From Actinomycetota bacterium (GTDB taxonomy: Bacteria > Actinomycetota > Actinomycetes > Actinomycetales > Actinomycetaceae): a DNA stretch of 15,301 nucleotides. Under the pieces are notes generated by a model. It made no database searches. It had not been told where the DNA came from and was given only the letters and a program-made list of their open reading frames with translations. The position numbers and the translations under genes were made by a program. The stretch lies in assembly GCA_019425105.1 (NCBI GenBank), contig JAHYYD010000028.1, positions 1 to 15,301 of the forward strand, read 5' to 3'. Shown here piece by piece: positions 8,282-15,188 of this stretch (the stretch's first letter is position 1; the number at the start of each line of letters is the position of its first letter).

Positions 8282-9832
8282 TCAGTTAGCGGTGCGGATG
8301 GCGCCGGTGACAGCGCTAATGCCCTCCGTGCCCACGTTCCACGTGGTGCTCATGCGCCCCACCGCCGTGTCCGCGGTGATGACCAGGGCTGCTTGGATAG
8401 GGGTGTCCGCGCTGATGTGGCTCGCGCTATCCGGAAGGTTGACGAGGGTGGGGACACCCGGTGCGACGTAGATCGTTCGGTCTCCCACGCGCACCGGAAC
8501 AGCTCCCGGGGTCGAGGCGGAGGTACCGCTCGACTGGGCATCGCGCGACTGGCCGGATTGGGAGGCACCGGACTGCGACGTGACGGGAGAGGGCGAGGCC
8601 CAGATGTCGGGTGTGGAGCTCGGCACGGGCTGAGAAGACTGAGCTCCGTCCCCCTGGCTCGCGGTTGCAGCGCCAGCGACGTCAGCGGGCACGTACAGCA
8701 GGAGGCTCGCAGACGAGGCGTTCACCCCGGAGTCGGTGGCAATCGATGTGGCGCGAATGGGGGTCGAGGAGAGCACGGAGGTGGTCATCATCGTCAGCTG
8801 GCTAGCGCCGGGGACCGATGCCTCGGTGAACGTCGTCGCTGGGCTCGCGTTGGAACGCATGATCCAGGCGCTGAGACGCTCGGCCCAGGGGGCGCCGACG
8901 GTGATCGTCGTCGTCTGTGCCACGACCTCGTGATCCGAGGTGACGAGGAACGCAATCGGAGTAGCATCGCTCGACGCACCATCGAGAGGCATCTCAAGGG
9001 TGGTCCCCTCGGCGACGGTCGCCTGACCGCCGGAAAGAGGGTGTACGCCCGTCGAATCGGCGACGGAAACGCTCACGCGGGCATCACCCGAGGGCGACAC
9101 GAGGCGCAGGAGCGACGTGCCCTTGGGATCCACTCCCAGGATCGTCTGCGAGGTCGCGGGCACGACTGCGGAGGCGAGCGTGGTTCCCTGGGGGATCTCG
9201 CCGTTCATCAGGGAGGCCTGCACCCAGGCGGCGACGCCGCCCCCGTCTGCACGGACGCGGAGGGCGAGGGAGTTTTCGTCCGGGAACCATCCCGCGAGGA
9301 GCACCGACACCGAGGAGGACGCCGGAACGGTGACCTGGCGCGGCGCGGCGTTGAGGGGCCCGGAGGCTCCGTATCCGTCAATGCTGACGACCGAGGCCGT
9401 GGGACCGGGGTTGGAGAGGATGAGGACCATGTCGGCGCCAGACGTGGTAGCCCCCGTCGCGATCCACTGCGAGGTGCGCGGCGCCGCGCACCCGACGGCA
9501 CTCAGGCCTGCGAGTTCGCCTCCCCCCTGGCCGGCAAGGGTCAGGGCGGTGGGAATGACTCCCCCGTTACCCGTGATGGACGCGGGCGCCGGGCTCGTGG
9601 GAGCGGATGCGAGCGAGGACCAGGTGGAACCGGCCGCAACGCTGGTCGTCTCGAAAGGATCGACGATGCCCGAGGGACACGCGAGGCGCACCTGTGACGG
9701 GTGAGCGCTCTGCGCCGTCCCGTCGACGCGACTCGGGGATGCACCGACCCACACGGAGGCGCAGGCCATGGCCGCAACGGCGATCCCCGCGCCCGCTAGC
9801 GTCGTCAGGGAACTGATGCGGGGCTTTGTCAT
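8282..9832 (-). CDS. DUF5719 family secreted or membrane-anchored protein
   Basis: Frame extension to 10027 lies inside the upstream glycosyltransferase gene. The real start is ATG 9832, overlapping its stop as ATGA and preceded by GGAGG at 5 nt, giving 516 aa. Residues about 8-32 form an uncleaved or signal-type hydrophobic segment (SLTTLAGAGIAVAAMACASVW); the lipobox is not canonical. The rest is Ser/Thr/Ala/Gly-rich and beta-strand-like, with C52 and C115 in 'ACPSG' and 'VGCAAP', a possible extracytoplasmic disulfide. A Ser/Gln/Pro-rich linker (about 395-450) precedes a final small domain (VRVGDRTIYVAPGVPTLVNLP). DUF5719 proteins accompany a large glycosyltransferase and WhiB in actinobacteria. 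The role is unknown; coupling suggests a partner of the upstream membrane glycosyltransferase at the cell surface. Confidence 0.85.
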   Translation of the reverse strand: MTKPRISSLTTLAGAGIAVAAMACASVWVGASPSRVDGTAQSAHPSQVRLACPSGIVDPFETTSVAAGSTWSSLASAPTSPAPASITGNGGVIPTALTLAGQGGGELAGLSAVGCAAPRTSQWIATGATTSGADMVLILSNPGPTASVVSIDGYGASGPLNAAPRQVTVPASSSVSVLLAGWFPDENSLALRVRADGGGVAAWVQASLMNGEIPQGTTLASAVVPATSQTILGVDPKGTSLLRLVSPSGDARVSVSVADSTGVHPLSGGQATVAEGTTLEMPLDGASSDATPIAFLVTSDHEVVAQTTTITVGAPWAERLSAWIMRSNASPATTFTEASVPGASQLTMMTTSVLSSTPIRATSIATDSGVNASSASLLLYVPADVAGAATASQGDGAQSSQPVPSSTPDIWASPSPVTSQSGASQSGQSRDAQSSGTSASTPGAVPVRVGDRTIYVAPGVPTLVNLPDSASHISADTPIQAALVITADTAVGRMSTTWNVGTEGISAVTGAIRTAN

Positions 9833-12800
9833 CTCTTCCTCCACGCGGATAGGGCGCTGGCGAGGGCAACGACCAAGCACGCGCCCGCAGCGATGCGCCA
9901 CGGAATGATCCACCACGGGCTGTAGGTGAGCGTGAGGTGCCCGGCGGTGGGCATATCGAATGCCTGCGACCACCCGTCGGAGGCGGCAACGGGGGTGAGC
10001 GCCACCCCGTCGACCCACGCATGCCATCCGGAGTCGGCGCGCTCGGCCAGGACGAGGGTGCCTGCAGCGTCCACGTCGCCGTCGACACGCAGCTGCGAGG
10101 ATCCAACCGGAGTCGTCACGCCGCTGGCCGACTCGACGCGCACGCGCGCCGGCGTCAGCCCGTCGGGACGTACGCGCCAGACGGTGCCGGAGGTCGTGTC
10201 ACCGACCTTTTCGAGTCCTTCGGCGCGGTCGAGGCCGGAGGTCAGAGCAGCGGAACCGCTCGCGCCGAGGGGGACGAGGATCGTGTCGATATCGTGCGCA
10301 GCCAGCGTCTGCACGGTCGCGTCGTCCGGATAAACGACCAGGGTGTAGGCAGCCTGCGCGAGCGAGGCGGTGGCCGGGTCGTTCAGGCTACCGGTGGCGG
10401 TGCCGGAGCGCGCCTCGGCGAGCGCGAGTGCACGAACGGCGGGGTTCGCCCCTGTCAGCGACGGTCCGTTTCCTCGCCACAGCGCGGCGTTGACCGTGTC
10501 GTTCGTCGGGTCGCCATCGAGGACGAGGATGCGTCCGGCGCGCGGCGAACGCTGCGCCTGGGAGGCAACGGCGGAGACAATGGGCGAGGAGAGCGCCGAG
10601 ACGGTTTCACGCTGGGACATCGTGAAGGTCGGGACCTCGTCGGGGTTGGATCGACCGGCGACGGCGGACACGCTCGCGGCGGATCCACATCCGACAATCG
10701 CGACGGCAACCAGAACGCCCAGAGCACGCGGCGCGAAGGGCCGGGACGCGTCCCAGGCAGCGGCGTCGGCGGCGGCATCGGTAGGAGCGACGCGCCCCGA
10801 ACAGGCCAGCGCGACCAGGATGATGAAAGCGAGGGACAGGGCGGGCGAGGCCCACGCCGAGGCCACGGACGCACCGGACATCCCGACGCCGACGTGCGAT
10901 GCTCCCCACGCGAGAGCGGAGGCGATGAGAGCCCACCCGTAGGCCATGCGGAGAGCGCGCGAACGCTGCCGCAGGAGGGCAATCGTCCCGAAGAGCAAGG
11001 CGCCGCCGCCGACGATTCCGAGCGCCACGGCCTCGAACATGCTCGAGGGGGCCGCGGGCATACCGAGCGCCGCCATCCACGAGGGCGCGCGGGTGTATGC
11101 GTGCACTCCCCCGCTCGTCGAGGCAAGGGCGGGCCACGCCGCGGGGCGCGCGAGGATGGAGACGTAGGTGGGCACGAGAAGCGTCAGAGCGGGCAGCGCC
11201 ACAAGGAGGCGGCGCCGGGACCGCCACGCGAGCGCGAGGCCACCGAGCGGCAGCATCCACGGGGCGCAGCACGCGAGGACGACGAGGGCGAGCGCCGCGC
11301 ATCCCGCGTTCACTCCGCGGGGCTGCACGGGCGCGATCTCAACGCCGGATGCACCGGCCACGAACAGAGGCCTGGGTGTCCCGAAGCAGAAGGCCGCGAA
11401 GACAGGCAAGGCGATGTGGGCGAGCACGCCCGCGAGGACGCCATGCGTCGCACTCAGGAGGAGTGCGGGCGCGAATGCCCAGGCGAGCGAGGCGAGGAAG
11501 CGTACGCGCAGCGAGGAGGCGAGAGTGCGGCTCGGAATCCAGGCAGTGATCGCTGCGAGCGGGCTCGAGGCCACGAGCAGGAAGGTCGCGAACGCGCCGG
11601 GGGTGGTGCCGAGCGGCGCGACGGGGGCACTCAGGAGGGCAAGCAGAATCGTCAGGGGATCCGCGCCACCGGCATAGCCGTCTCCGCCGGGGACCCACGC
11701 GGCCCACGCGGCGTTCCACAGCTCCGTCCAGGTCGCCGGCAGCGACACCCACGCTCCGCCCACGAGGCCTGCAGAGGTTCCCCACCACTGCGCGCCAGCA
11801 ATCAGAGACGTCACGATCGCGAGGCCGAGGCAGGTGGAGGCAGAGCGAAGTCGGTAGCGCCGCATCGAAGCGACAATGAGCGGATCAATGCGCTCGCCGT
11901 TCTCGTCCTCGTCCACGCCCGCCGGTTCCTTGCGCAGCGAGGCGGGGGCCGTCTCGAGGCCGCGCAGGGCAGAACGGGGGACGGAACGCGACTGAGCCGC
12001 GCGGGCACGCCCGGCGAGCAGACGCGGGGTCGCTCCAATCACGGAGAGAAGGGCACCGATTTCGGGCAGGGCCAGGGAGGCGCGTCCCGTCAAGATCCGC
12101 CCCAGGGCGCGTGCCGGACTCCACACGAGGAGCCACAGAGCCAGGAAGGGCAGGACGAGGGCGGGCACGGCCTTGCACCAGTTGTACATCTGGGCGTAGC
12201 GGCGTTTACGGAAAGATCCGTCGGTCGCAGCGTTCCCGTCGATAATCGCGTCGGACACGTCGCCCGTCGGCTCATTGCGATCCGACTCCGGAGCAGAGCC
12301 TGAGAGGGAGTACAGGGAGACGCGGGCGTGGCGCACGCGCGCCTTGGGCGCAACGATGACGCGGTACCCCGCGAGGTGGAGCCTACGCCCCAGGTCCAGC
12401 CCGTCGCCGAAGGGACCGAGCGCGGTGTCGAATCCACCAACCGCCTCGTAGGCCTCGGCGCTGATGAAGAGCCCGGCGGTGCCGACGCCGAGGACATCGC
12501 TCGTTCCGTCGTACTGCCCCTGGTCGATGTCGTCGTCGCCGACGCGTTCGAGCCGTCGGGCGCTCGCCGTGGCGAAAATACCTAGTTCGAGGAGTCGGCT
12601 CCCGTCCCAGCTCATCTGCTTGACGCCGACCGCGCCAACGGTCTTACCGACGGTGGCCGCCTGAATGAGTTCATCGAGACATTCGGGTTCGGGGGCCGAG
12701 TCCTCATGCAGGATCCACCACCAGTGTTCCGAGGTAAAAGCGGCTCCCTGTGCGCGTGCACGCTTGATTGCATCGCCCAGGTTGCGGGCACGACCGACGC

Positions 12801-12990
12801 GAACGAGCTGCGCTCCCTCGGGAACGCGTTCGGACGGGAAGGGGGTGACGTGGCGACCTGCGACGTCAATGATGGTCAACGAGTGCGGGGCCATCGATTG
12901 ATTCTCGATGGCCCGCAGGACGGACTGAGTGAGCGGTGCCTCTCCCCTCGTGACGAGGATCGCACCGACGGAGCGCTGTGTCGGGCTCAA
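9829..12990 (-). CDS. Large GT2 glycosyltransferase fused to a polytopic membrane and extracytoplasmic module
   Basis: The 1053-aa product starts at TTG 12990, which overlaps the whiB stop (TTGA). Residues 1-250 are a family-2 glycosyltransferase: 'GAILVTRGEAPLTQSVLRAIENQ', the acidic nucleotide-sugar motif LHEDSAP (94-100, in place of DxD), 'AGLFISAEAYEAVGGFD' and FGDGLDLGRRLHLAGY (194-209, the catalytic D/E region). A helix at about 274-300 and roughly ten hydrophobic segments between about 385 and 780 follow. About 245 non-membrane residues (780-1025) then include 'AERADSGWHAWVDG', like the C-terminal beta domain of YfhO-type proteins, followed by a final helix (1028-1047) and RKR. It probably transfers or exports a sugar for a cell-envelope glycan; donor and acceptor are unknown. 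The DUF5719 gene follows with a 4-nt overlap. Confidence 0.9.
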   Translation of the reverse strand: MSPTQRSVGAILVTRGEAPLTQSVLRAIENQSMAPHSLTIIDVAGRHVTPFPSERVPEGAQLVRVGRARNLGDAIKRARAQGAAFTSEHWWWILHEDSAPEPECLDELIQAATVGKTVGAVGVKQMSWDGSRLLELGIFATASARRLERVGDDDIDQGQYDGTSDVLGVGTAGLFISAEAYEAVGGFDTALGPFGDGLDLGRRLHLAGYRVIVAPKARVRHARVSLYSLSGSAPESDRNEPTGDVSDAIIDGNAATDGSFRKRRYAQMYNWCKAVPALVLPFLALWLLVWSPARALGRILTGRASLALPEIGALLSVIGATPRLLAGRARAAQSRSVPRSALRGLETAPASLRKEPAGVDEDENGERIDPLIVASMRRYRLRSASTCLGLAIVTSLIAGAQWWGTSAGLVGGAWVSLPATWTELWNAAWAAWVPGGDGYAGGADPLTILLALLSAPVAPLGTTPGAFATFLLVASSPLAAITAWIPSRTLASSLRVRFLASLAWAFAPALLLSATHGVLAGVLAHIALPVFAAFCFGTPRPLFVAGASGVEIAPVQPRGVNAGCAALALVVLACCAPWMLPLGGLALAWRSRRRLLVALPALTLLVPTYVSILARPAAWPALASTSGGVHAYTRAPSWMAALGMPAAPSSMFEAVALGIVGGGALLFGTIALLRQRSRALRMAYGWALIASALAWGASHVGVGMSGASVASAWASPALSLAFIILVALACSGRVAPTDAAADAAAWDASRPFAPRALGVLVAVAIVGCGSAASVSAVAGRSNPDEVPTFTMSQRETVSALSSPIVSAVASQAQRSPRAGRILVLDGDPTNDTVNAALWRGNGPSLTGANPAVRALALAEARSGTATGSLNDPATASLAQAAYTLVVYPDDATVQTLAAHDIDTILVPLGASGSAALTSGLDRAEGLEKVGDTTSGTVWRVRPDGLTPARVRVESASGVTTPVGSSQLRVDGDVDAAGTLVLAERADSGWHAWVDGVALTPVAASDGWSQAFDMPTAGHLTLTYSPWWIIPWRIAAGACLVVALASALSAWRKR
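9838..9842 (-). promoter_or_regulatory. Shine-Dalgarno deciding the DUF5719 start
   Basis: GGAGG on the minus strand lies 5 nt before ATG 9832, inside the last codons of the glycosyltransferase gene. It favours this start over the longer open frame. Confidence 0.75.
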
Positions 12991-13283
12991 CCGGCCATAC
13001 GGCGCAGGCGCCGCCTCTCGCGCTCGGACATGCCACCCCAGATGCCAAAGCGCTCATCGTTTGCCAGCGCGTACTCCAGGCAGTCCTCACGCACCTGGCA
13101 GGCCTGACAAACGGCCTTGGCCTCGCGGGTAGAGCCACCCTTCTCAGGGAAGAAAGCTTCCGGATCCGTCTGCGCACACAGCGCGTGCTGCTGCCACGCA
13201 AGGGGACCGTCAATGCGGGCGTACAGCGCCGCGTCGGCGTCCTCGGACCACTCCAGGGGTCCGTCACCGAAGATGTTCCACAT
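12987..13283 (-). CDS. whiB2: WhiB-family iron-sulfur transcription factor (WhiB2/WhmD-like)
   Basis: The 98-aa product carries all four cluster cysteines: C36, C59, C62 and C68 (C-x22-C-x2-C-x5-C), followed by the G(I/V)WGG turn at 80-84 and a basic tail 'MSERERRRLRRMAG' for DNA contact. WhiB proteins bind a 4Fe-4S cluster and act with sigma-factor region 4 to control transcription; WhiB2/WhmD is linked to cell division and septation. The WhiB2 assignment rests on context (TIGR03089, DUF3499 and zincin-like neighbours, as at mycobacterial Rv3260c) and the N-terminal length, so it is probable, not proven. ATG 13283 has AAGGAG 8 nt upstream. It is the first gene of a three-gene operon with the glycosyltransferase and DUF5719 genes. 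Confidence 0.95.
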   Translation of the reverse strand: MWNIFGDGPLEWSEDADAALYARIDGPLAWQQHALCAQTDPEAFFPEKGGSTREAKAVCQACQVREDCLEYALANDERFGIWGGMSERERRRLRRMAG

Positions 13284-13291
13284 TGCGGGAG

Positions 13292-13297
13292 CTCCTT
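13292..13297 (-). promoter_or_regulatory. Shine-Dalgarno of the whiB gene
   Basis: AAGGAG on the minus strand lies 8 nt before ATG 13283. Unlike the leaderless-type genes nearby, whiB therefore has an untranslated leader, estimated at about 30-35 nt from the promoter position. Confidence 0.8.
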
Positions 13298-13320
13298 ATA
13301 ACGAATCGATCAATACGAGA

Positions 13321-13349
13321 ATTACACGCGTGTCATTGCAGGAAGTCAA
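13321..13349 (-). promoter_or_regulatory. Candidate whiB promoter (TTGACT-N17-TGTAAT)
   Basis: On the minus strand TTGACT (13349-13344) and TGTAAT (13326-13321) are separated by exactly 17 bp, close to the SigA-type consensus. Transcription would begin near 13314 and serve whiB and the two downstream genes. The -10 overlaps a perfect 10-bp palindrome (ACACGCGTGT, 13324-13333), a possible control site. Confidence 0.65.
13324..13333. promoter_or_regulatory. 10-bp palindrome ACACGCGTGT overlapping the whiB -10
   Basis: The sequence is its own reverse complement and shares three bases with the predicted whiB -10. Its position would suit a repressor or autoregulator site. No known regulator is recognised from the sequence. 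Confidence 0.4.
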
Positions 13350-13397
13350 GCGGTTTCGCGATATTGAGACCTTTTCCGTAGCGCTTGACCCAACGGT

Positions 13398-13414
13398 AAA
13401 ACAGTGCCTGTTTT
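13398..13414. promoter_or_regulatory. Perfect 17-bp inverted repeat in the whiB/TIGR03089 divergent region
   Basis: AAAACAG-TGC-CTGTTTT has perfect 7-bp arms around a 3-bp centre. It is about 48 bp upstream of the whiB -35 and 25 bp upstream of the TIGR03089 -35, a typical place for a shared activator or repressor site. It is strikingly AT-rich for this genome. The short 3-nt centre makes a dimer-binding operator more likely than an RNA hairpin. The cognate protein is unknown. Confidence 0.55.
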
Positions 13415-13439
13415 CAAGGACTTCACAGTTACTAAGTAC

Positions 13440-13467
13440 TTGGAACACATAGGACCTTCGATATACT
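13440..13467 (+). promoter_or_regulatory. Candidate leaderless promoter of the TIGR03089 gene (TTGGAA-N16-TATACT)
   Basis: TTGGAA (13440-13445) and TATACT (13462-13467) are 16 bp apart. The -10 ends 7 nt before ATG 13475, so the transcript would start at the A of the start codon, consistent with no Shine-Dalgarno sequence. An 8-bp palindrome AAGTACTT (13434-13441) touches the -35. Confidence 0.6.
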
Positions 13468-13474
13468 TGAAACC

Positions 13475-14206
13475 ATGAACAATGCGTCCTCAGAAACTAT
13501 GAGCAGGCTCACCCACTGTATCACAGCGATTAACGAATGGTCAGGGCCAGCGCTCACCCAATACGGCCAGGAGCGGGTTGAACTGGGAGGACCCGTGGTT
13601 AGCAGGTGGCTATCGAAGATCGCGAACTACCTGACAAACGAACTCGCCGCGGATCTGTTCGGCACAGGCGAACCGACACCAACCCGCATCTACACGACTC
13701 TTCAACCCTGGCAGGACACCCTCTGGCAGATCGCCGCGCGAGCGATGGGATGGGAGCTCCTCGATACACGACGCCCGCTGCCCGGCGACCTTTTCGTCAC
13801 GAATATTCTCGGCTCCGAAGCCTCCGACGCAATCGACGCTGGAGCGCATGTACTCGCCCAGCCCGCACAGTACCTGTCCTTCGCATGGGACGGCCCCTTA
13901 GGCGGGGCGCTCGACGGCCTCGCGGAGATCGCCACGCAGCCGGACGGCCTCGTCGTCGACACTCCCCCGATACTCATGCAAGCCCGGGACGAGGCCCTGG
14001 CCGGTTCGCACCCGTCGGAGCCGGTGCGCGGTCGCCGCGTCGCGTTGGCGTGGGACGCGCGAACGGGCGCGGGACAGGTGCTGGATCAGTGGATGCAGGG
14101 ACGCTCGGTCGTCATCATCGACCCGCGCGAGGTTTCCCCTGACAAGCTAGCGCAGATCCTCGCGACGGAGGACGCGGACGGCGGGCTCGTCACCTATCGG
14201 CGGTAG
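13475..14206 (+). CDS. TIGR03089 family protein (distant AMP-binding-like)
   Basis: The 243-aa product opens with 'SGPALTQYGQERVELGGPVVSRWLSKIANYLTNEL' (23-57, read across short blocks), which resembles the N-terminal start of adenylate-forming enzymes (substrate name, then 'T..EL....N...L'). 'LQPWQDTLWQIAARAMGWELLD' matches the next helix and strand of that fold. No ATP-binding P-loop or A5/A8-type motifs are visible, so adenylation activity is unlikely. The family is actinobacterial, single copy, and of unknown function; the mycobacterial example is Rv3268 by gene order as I recall it. The chosen ATG has a near-consensus leaderless promoter. The gene is divergent from whiB and converges, with a 3-bp gap, on the rhamnosyltransferase-like gene. 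Confidence 0.82.
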   Translation: MNNASSETMSRLTHCITAINEWSGPALTQYGQERVELGGPVVSRWLSKIANYLTNELAADLFGTGEPTPTRIYTTLQPWQDTLWQIAARAMGWELLDTRRPLPGDLFVTNILGSEASDAIDAGAHVLAQPAQYLSFAWDGPLGGALDGLAEIATQPDGLVVDTPPILMQARDEALAGSHPSEPVRGRRVALAWDARTGAGQVLDQWMQGRSVVIIDPREVSPDKLAQILATEDADGGLVTYRR

Positions 14207-14209
14207 ACG

Positions 14210-15184
14210 TCACCACACGCCCAGAACGCGGGCAGCCGCGAGTTTGATGCCCTCCACGGGGTCGCGGCGGATCTGACGCCAGCGCAGGGCGAATCGCAGC
14301 CGCGAGGCCACGCCCTTCTCCTCAAGCTCGCGCAGGATGGCGCACAGCTGGCGCGCGCGGCGCTCATCGAAGGTGCCGACCTTCTGGGCGGCGCGGGCCG
14401 TCAGGATAAACTGCTTGCGGTAGAAGCCGTTGCGCAGTTTGGCCATGCGGGCATCGCGCGCGCCGGAACCGGAGTTCGCGCCCTGCACGTTGCCGCCGTG
14501 CTGACGATATTCCAGGGTCGGCTCCTCGCCGATCACCCACATCAGGCCGATCGAGCGCGCCAGCGCATAGACGTACCAGTCATGCACGCCGATCTCGCTG
14601 TAGTCGAGGTCGCTCAAGACGCGCACGAGGGTCTCGTGGGCCTTCGGGCTGAAGAGGTAGGTCGAGCCGGGTCCCGCGGCCTCGAAGAGGAAGTCCCATC
14701 CGCGCTGGGGCTGCGACTTACGGATGAGGCGCCGCTCCCCCACTGCCCCGCCGGGCAGCGACTGGAACGAGGTGACGTTCGACGACACGACGTCGGCCCC
14801 GCGCGCAGCCATGAGGGCCAGCTGAGAACTCAGCTTGTCCTCGTGCCACACGTCGTCCTGGTCGGTGAAGGCGACGTAGGAGCCGTCAGGGGTGTGCGTC
14901 GTGAAAAGATGCAGGAAGTTGCCCGTCACACCAGGGGTGCCGTCGCGCTGGGGCAAGATAGTGATCCGAGGATCGGCGGCCGCGCGCTCCTGAAGGTGCG
15001 CGCGCGTGCCATCACTCGAGGCGTCGTCGGACACGACGAGGCGGACCTCCACGCCCGCCTGAGCGAGCACGGAGTCCACCTGTTCGTCGAGCCACGCGCC
15101 GTCCTCGGCCATCCCGTTGTAGGTGGCCATGAGGACGGTGACGCGGGGGCGAGGCGAGGCCTCACCTCGGGTCACGTGAGTCAA
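14210..15184 (-). CDS. Family-2 glycosyltransferase, rhamnosyltransferase-like
   Basis: The 324-aa product has a GT-A fold: 'PRVTVLMATYNG' (12-24), SDDASSDGT (52-60), the DxD-type nucleotide-binding motif TDQDDVW (107-113), HDWYVYAL (201-208) around the catalytic region, and YRQHGGNVQG (226-235). DQDDVW, HDW and YRQHGGN together are typical of rhamnosyltransferases and RfbF/RgpB-like enzymes. It probably transfers rhamnose from dTDP-rhamnose to a cell-wall polysaccharide on the cytosolic face; donor identity rests partly on the preceding rmlB. The TTG start at 15184 lies 4 bp after the rmlB stop, with AAGGA 10 nt upstream; GTG 15175 is an alternative without an SD sequence. The C-terminus is basic and amphipathic (RFALRWRQIRR), suiting membrane attachment. 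Confidence 0.9.
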   Translation of the reverse strand: MTHVTRGEASPRPRVTVLMATYNGMAEDGAWLDEQVDSVLAQAGVEVRLVVSDDASSDGTRAHLQERAAADPRITILPQRDGTPGVTGNFLHLFTTHTPDGSYVAFTDQDDVWHEDKLSSQLALMAARGADVVSSNVTSFQSLPGGAVGERRLIRKSQPQRGWDFLFEAAGPGSTYLFSPKAHETLVRVLSDLDYSEIGVHDWYVYALARSIGLMWVIGEEPTLEYRQHGGNVQGANSGSGARDARMAKLRNGFYRKQFILTARAAQKVGTFDERRARQLCAILRELEEKGVASRLRFALRWRQIRRDPVEGIKLAAARVLGVW

Positions 15185-15188
15185 GGAA

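Noticed and set aside
9752..9772. Lipoprotein signal in the DUF5719 protein (AMAC)
   Set aside because: The residues before the cysteine do not fit the usual [LVI][ASTVI][GAS]C lipobox, so a signal peptide or anchor helix is the safer call.
9833..10027. Upstream extension of the DUF5719 frame
   Set aside because: It lies inside the glycosyltransferase gene; ATG 9832 has a good SD and is followed by a signal-type hydrophobic segment.
9937..12303. 788-aa plus-strand open frame opposite the glycosyltransferase gene
   Set aside because: The product is arginine/glycine-rich with no hydrophobic core or recognisable domain. It is the antisense shadow of a GC-rich gene whose own frame encodes a clear GT2 and membrane protein.
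13385..13414. Second plus-strand promoter TTGACC-N18-TGTTTT
   Set aside because: The -10 is poor, the spacing is long, and the element is explained by the inverted repeat. The promoter at 13440-13467 is far better placed.
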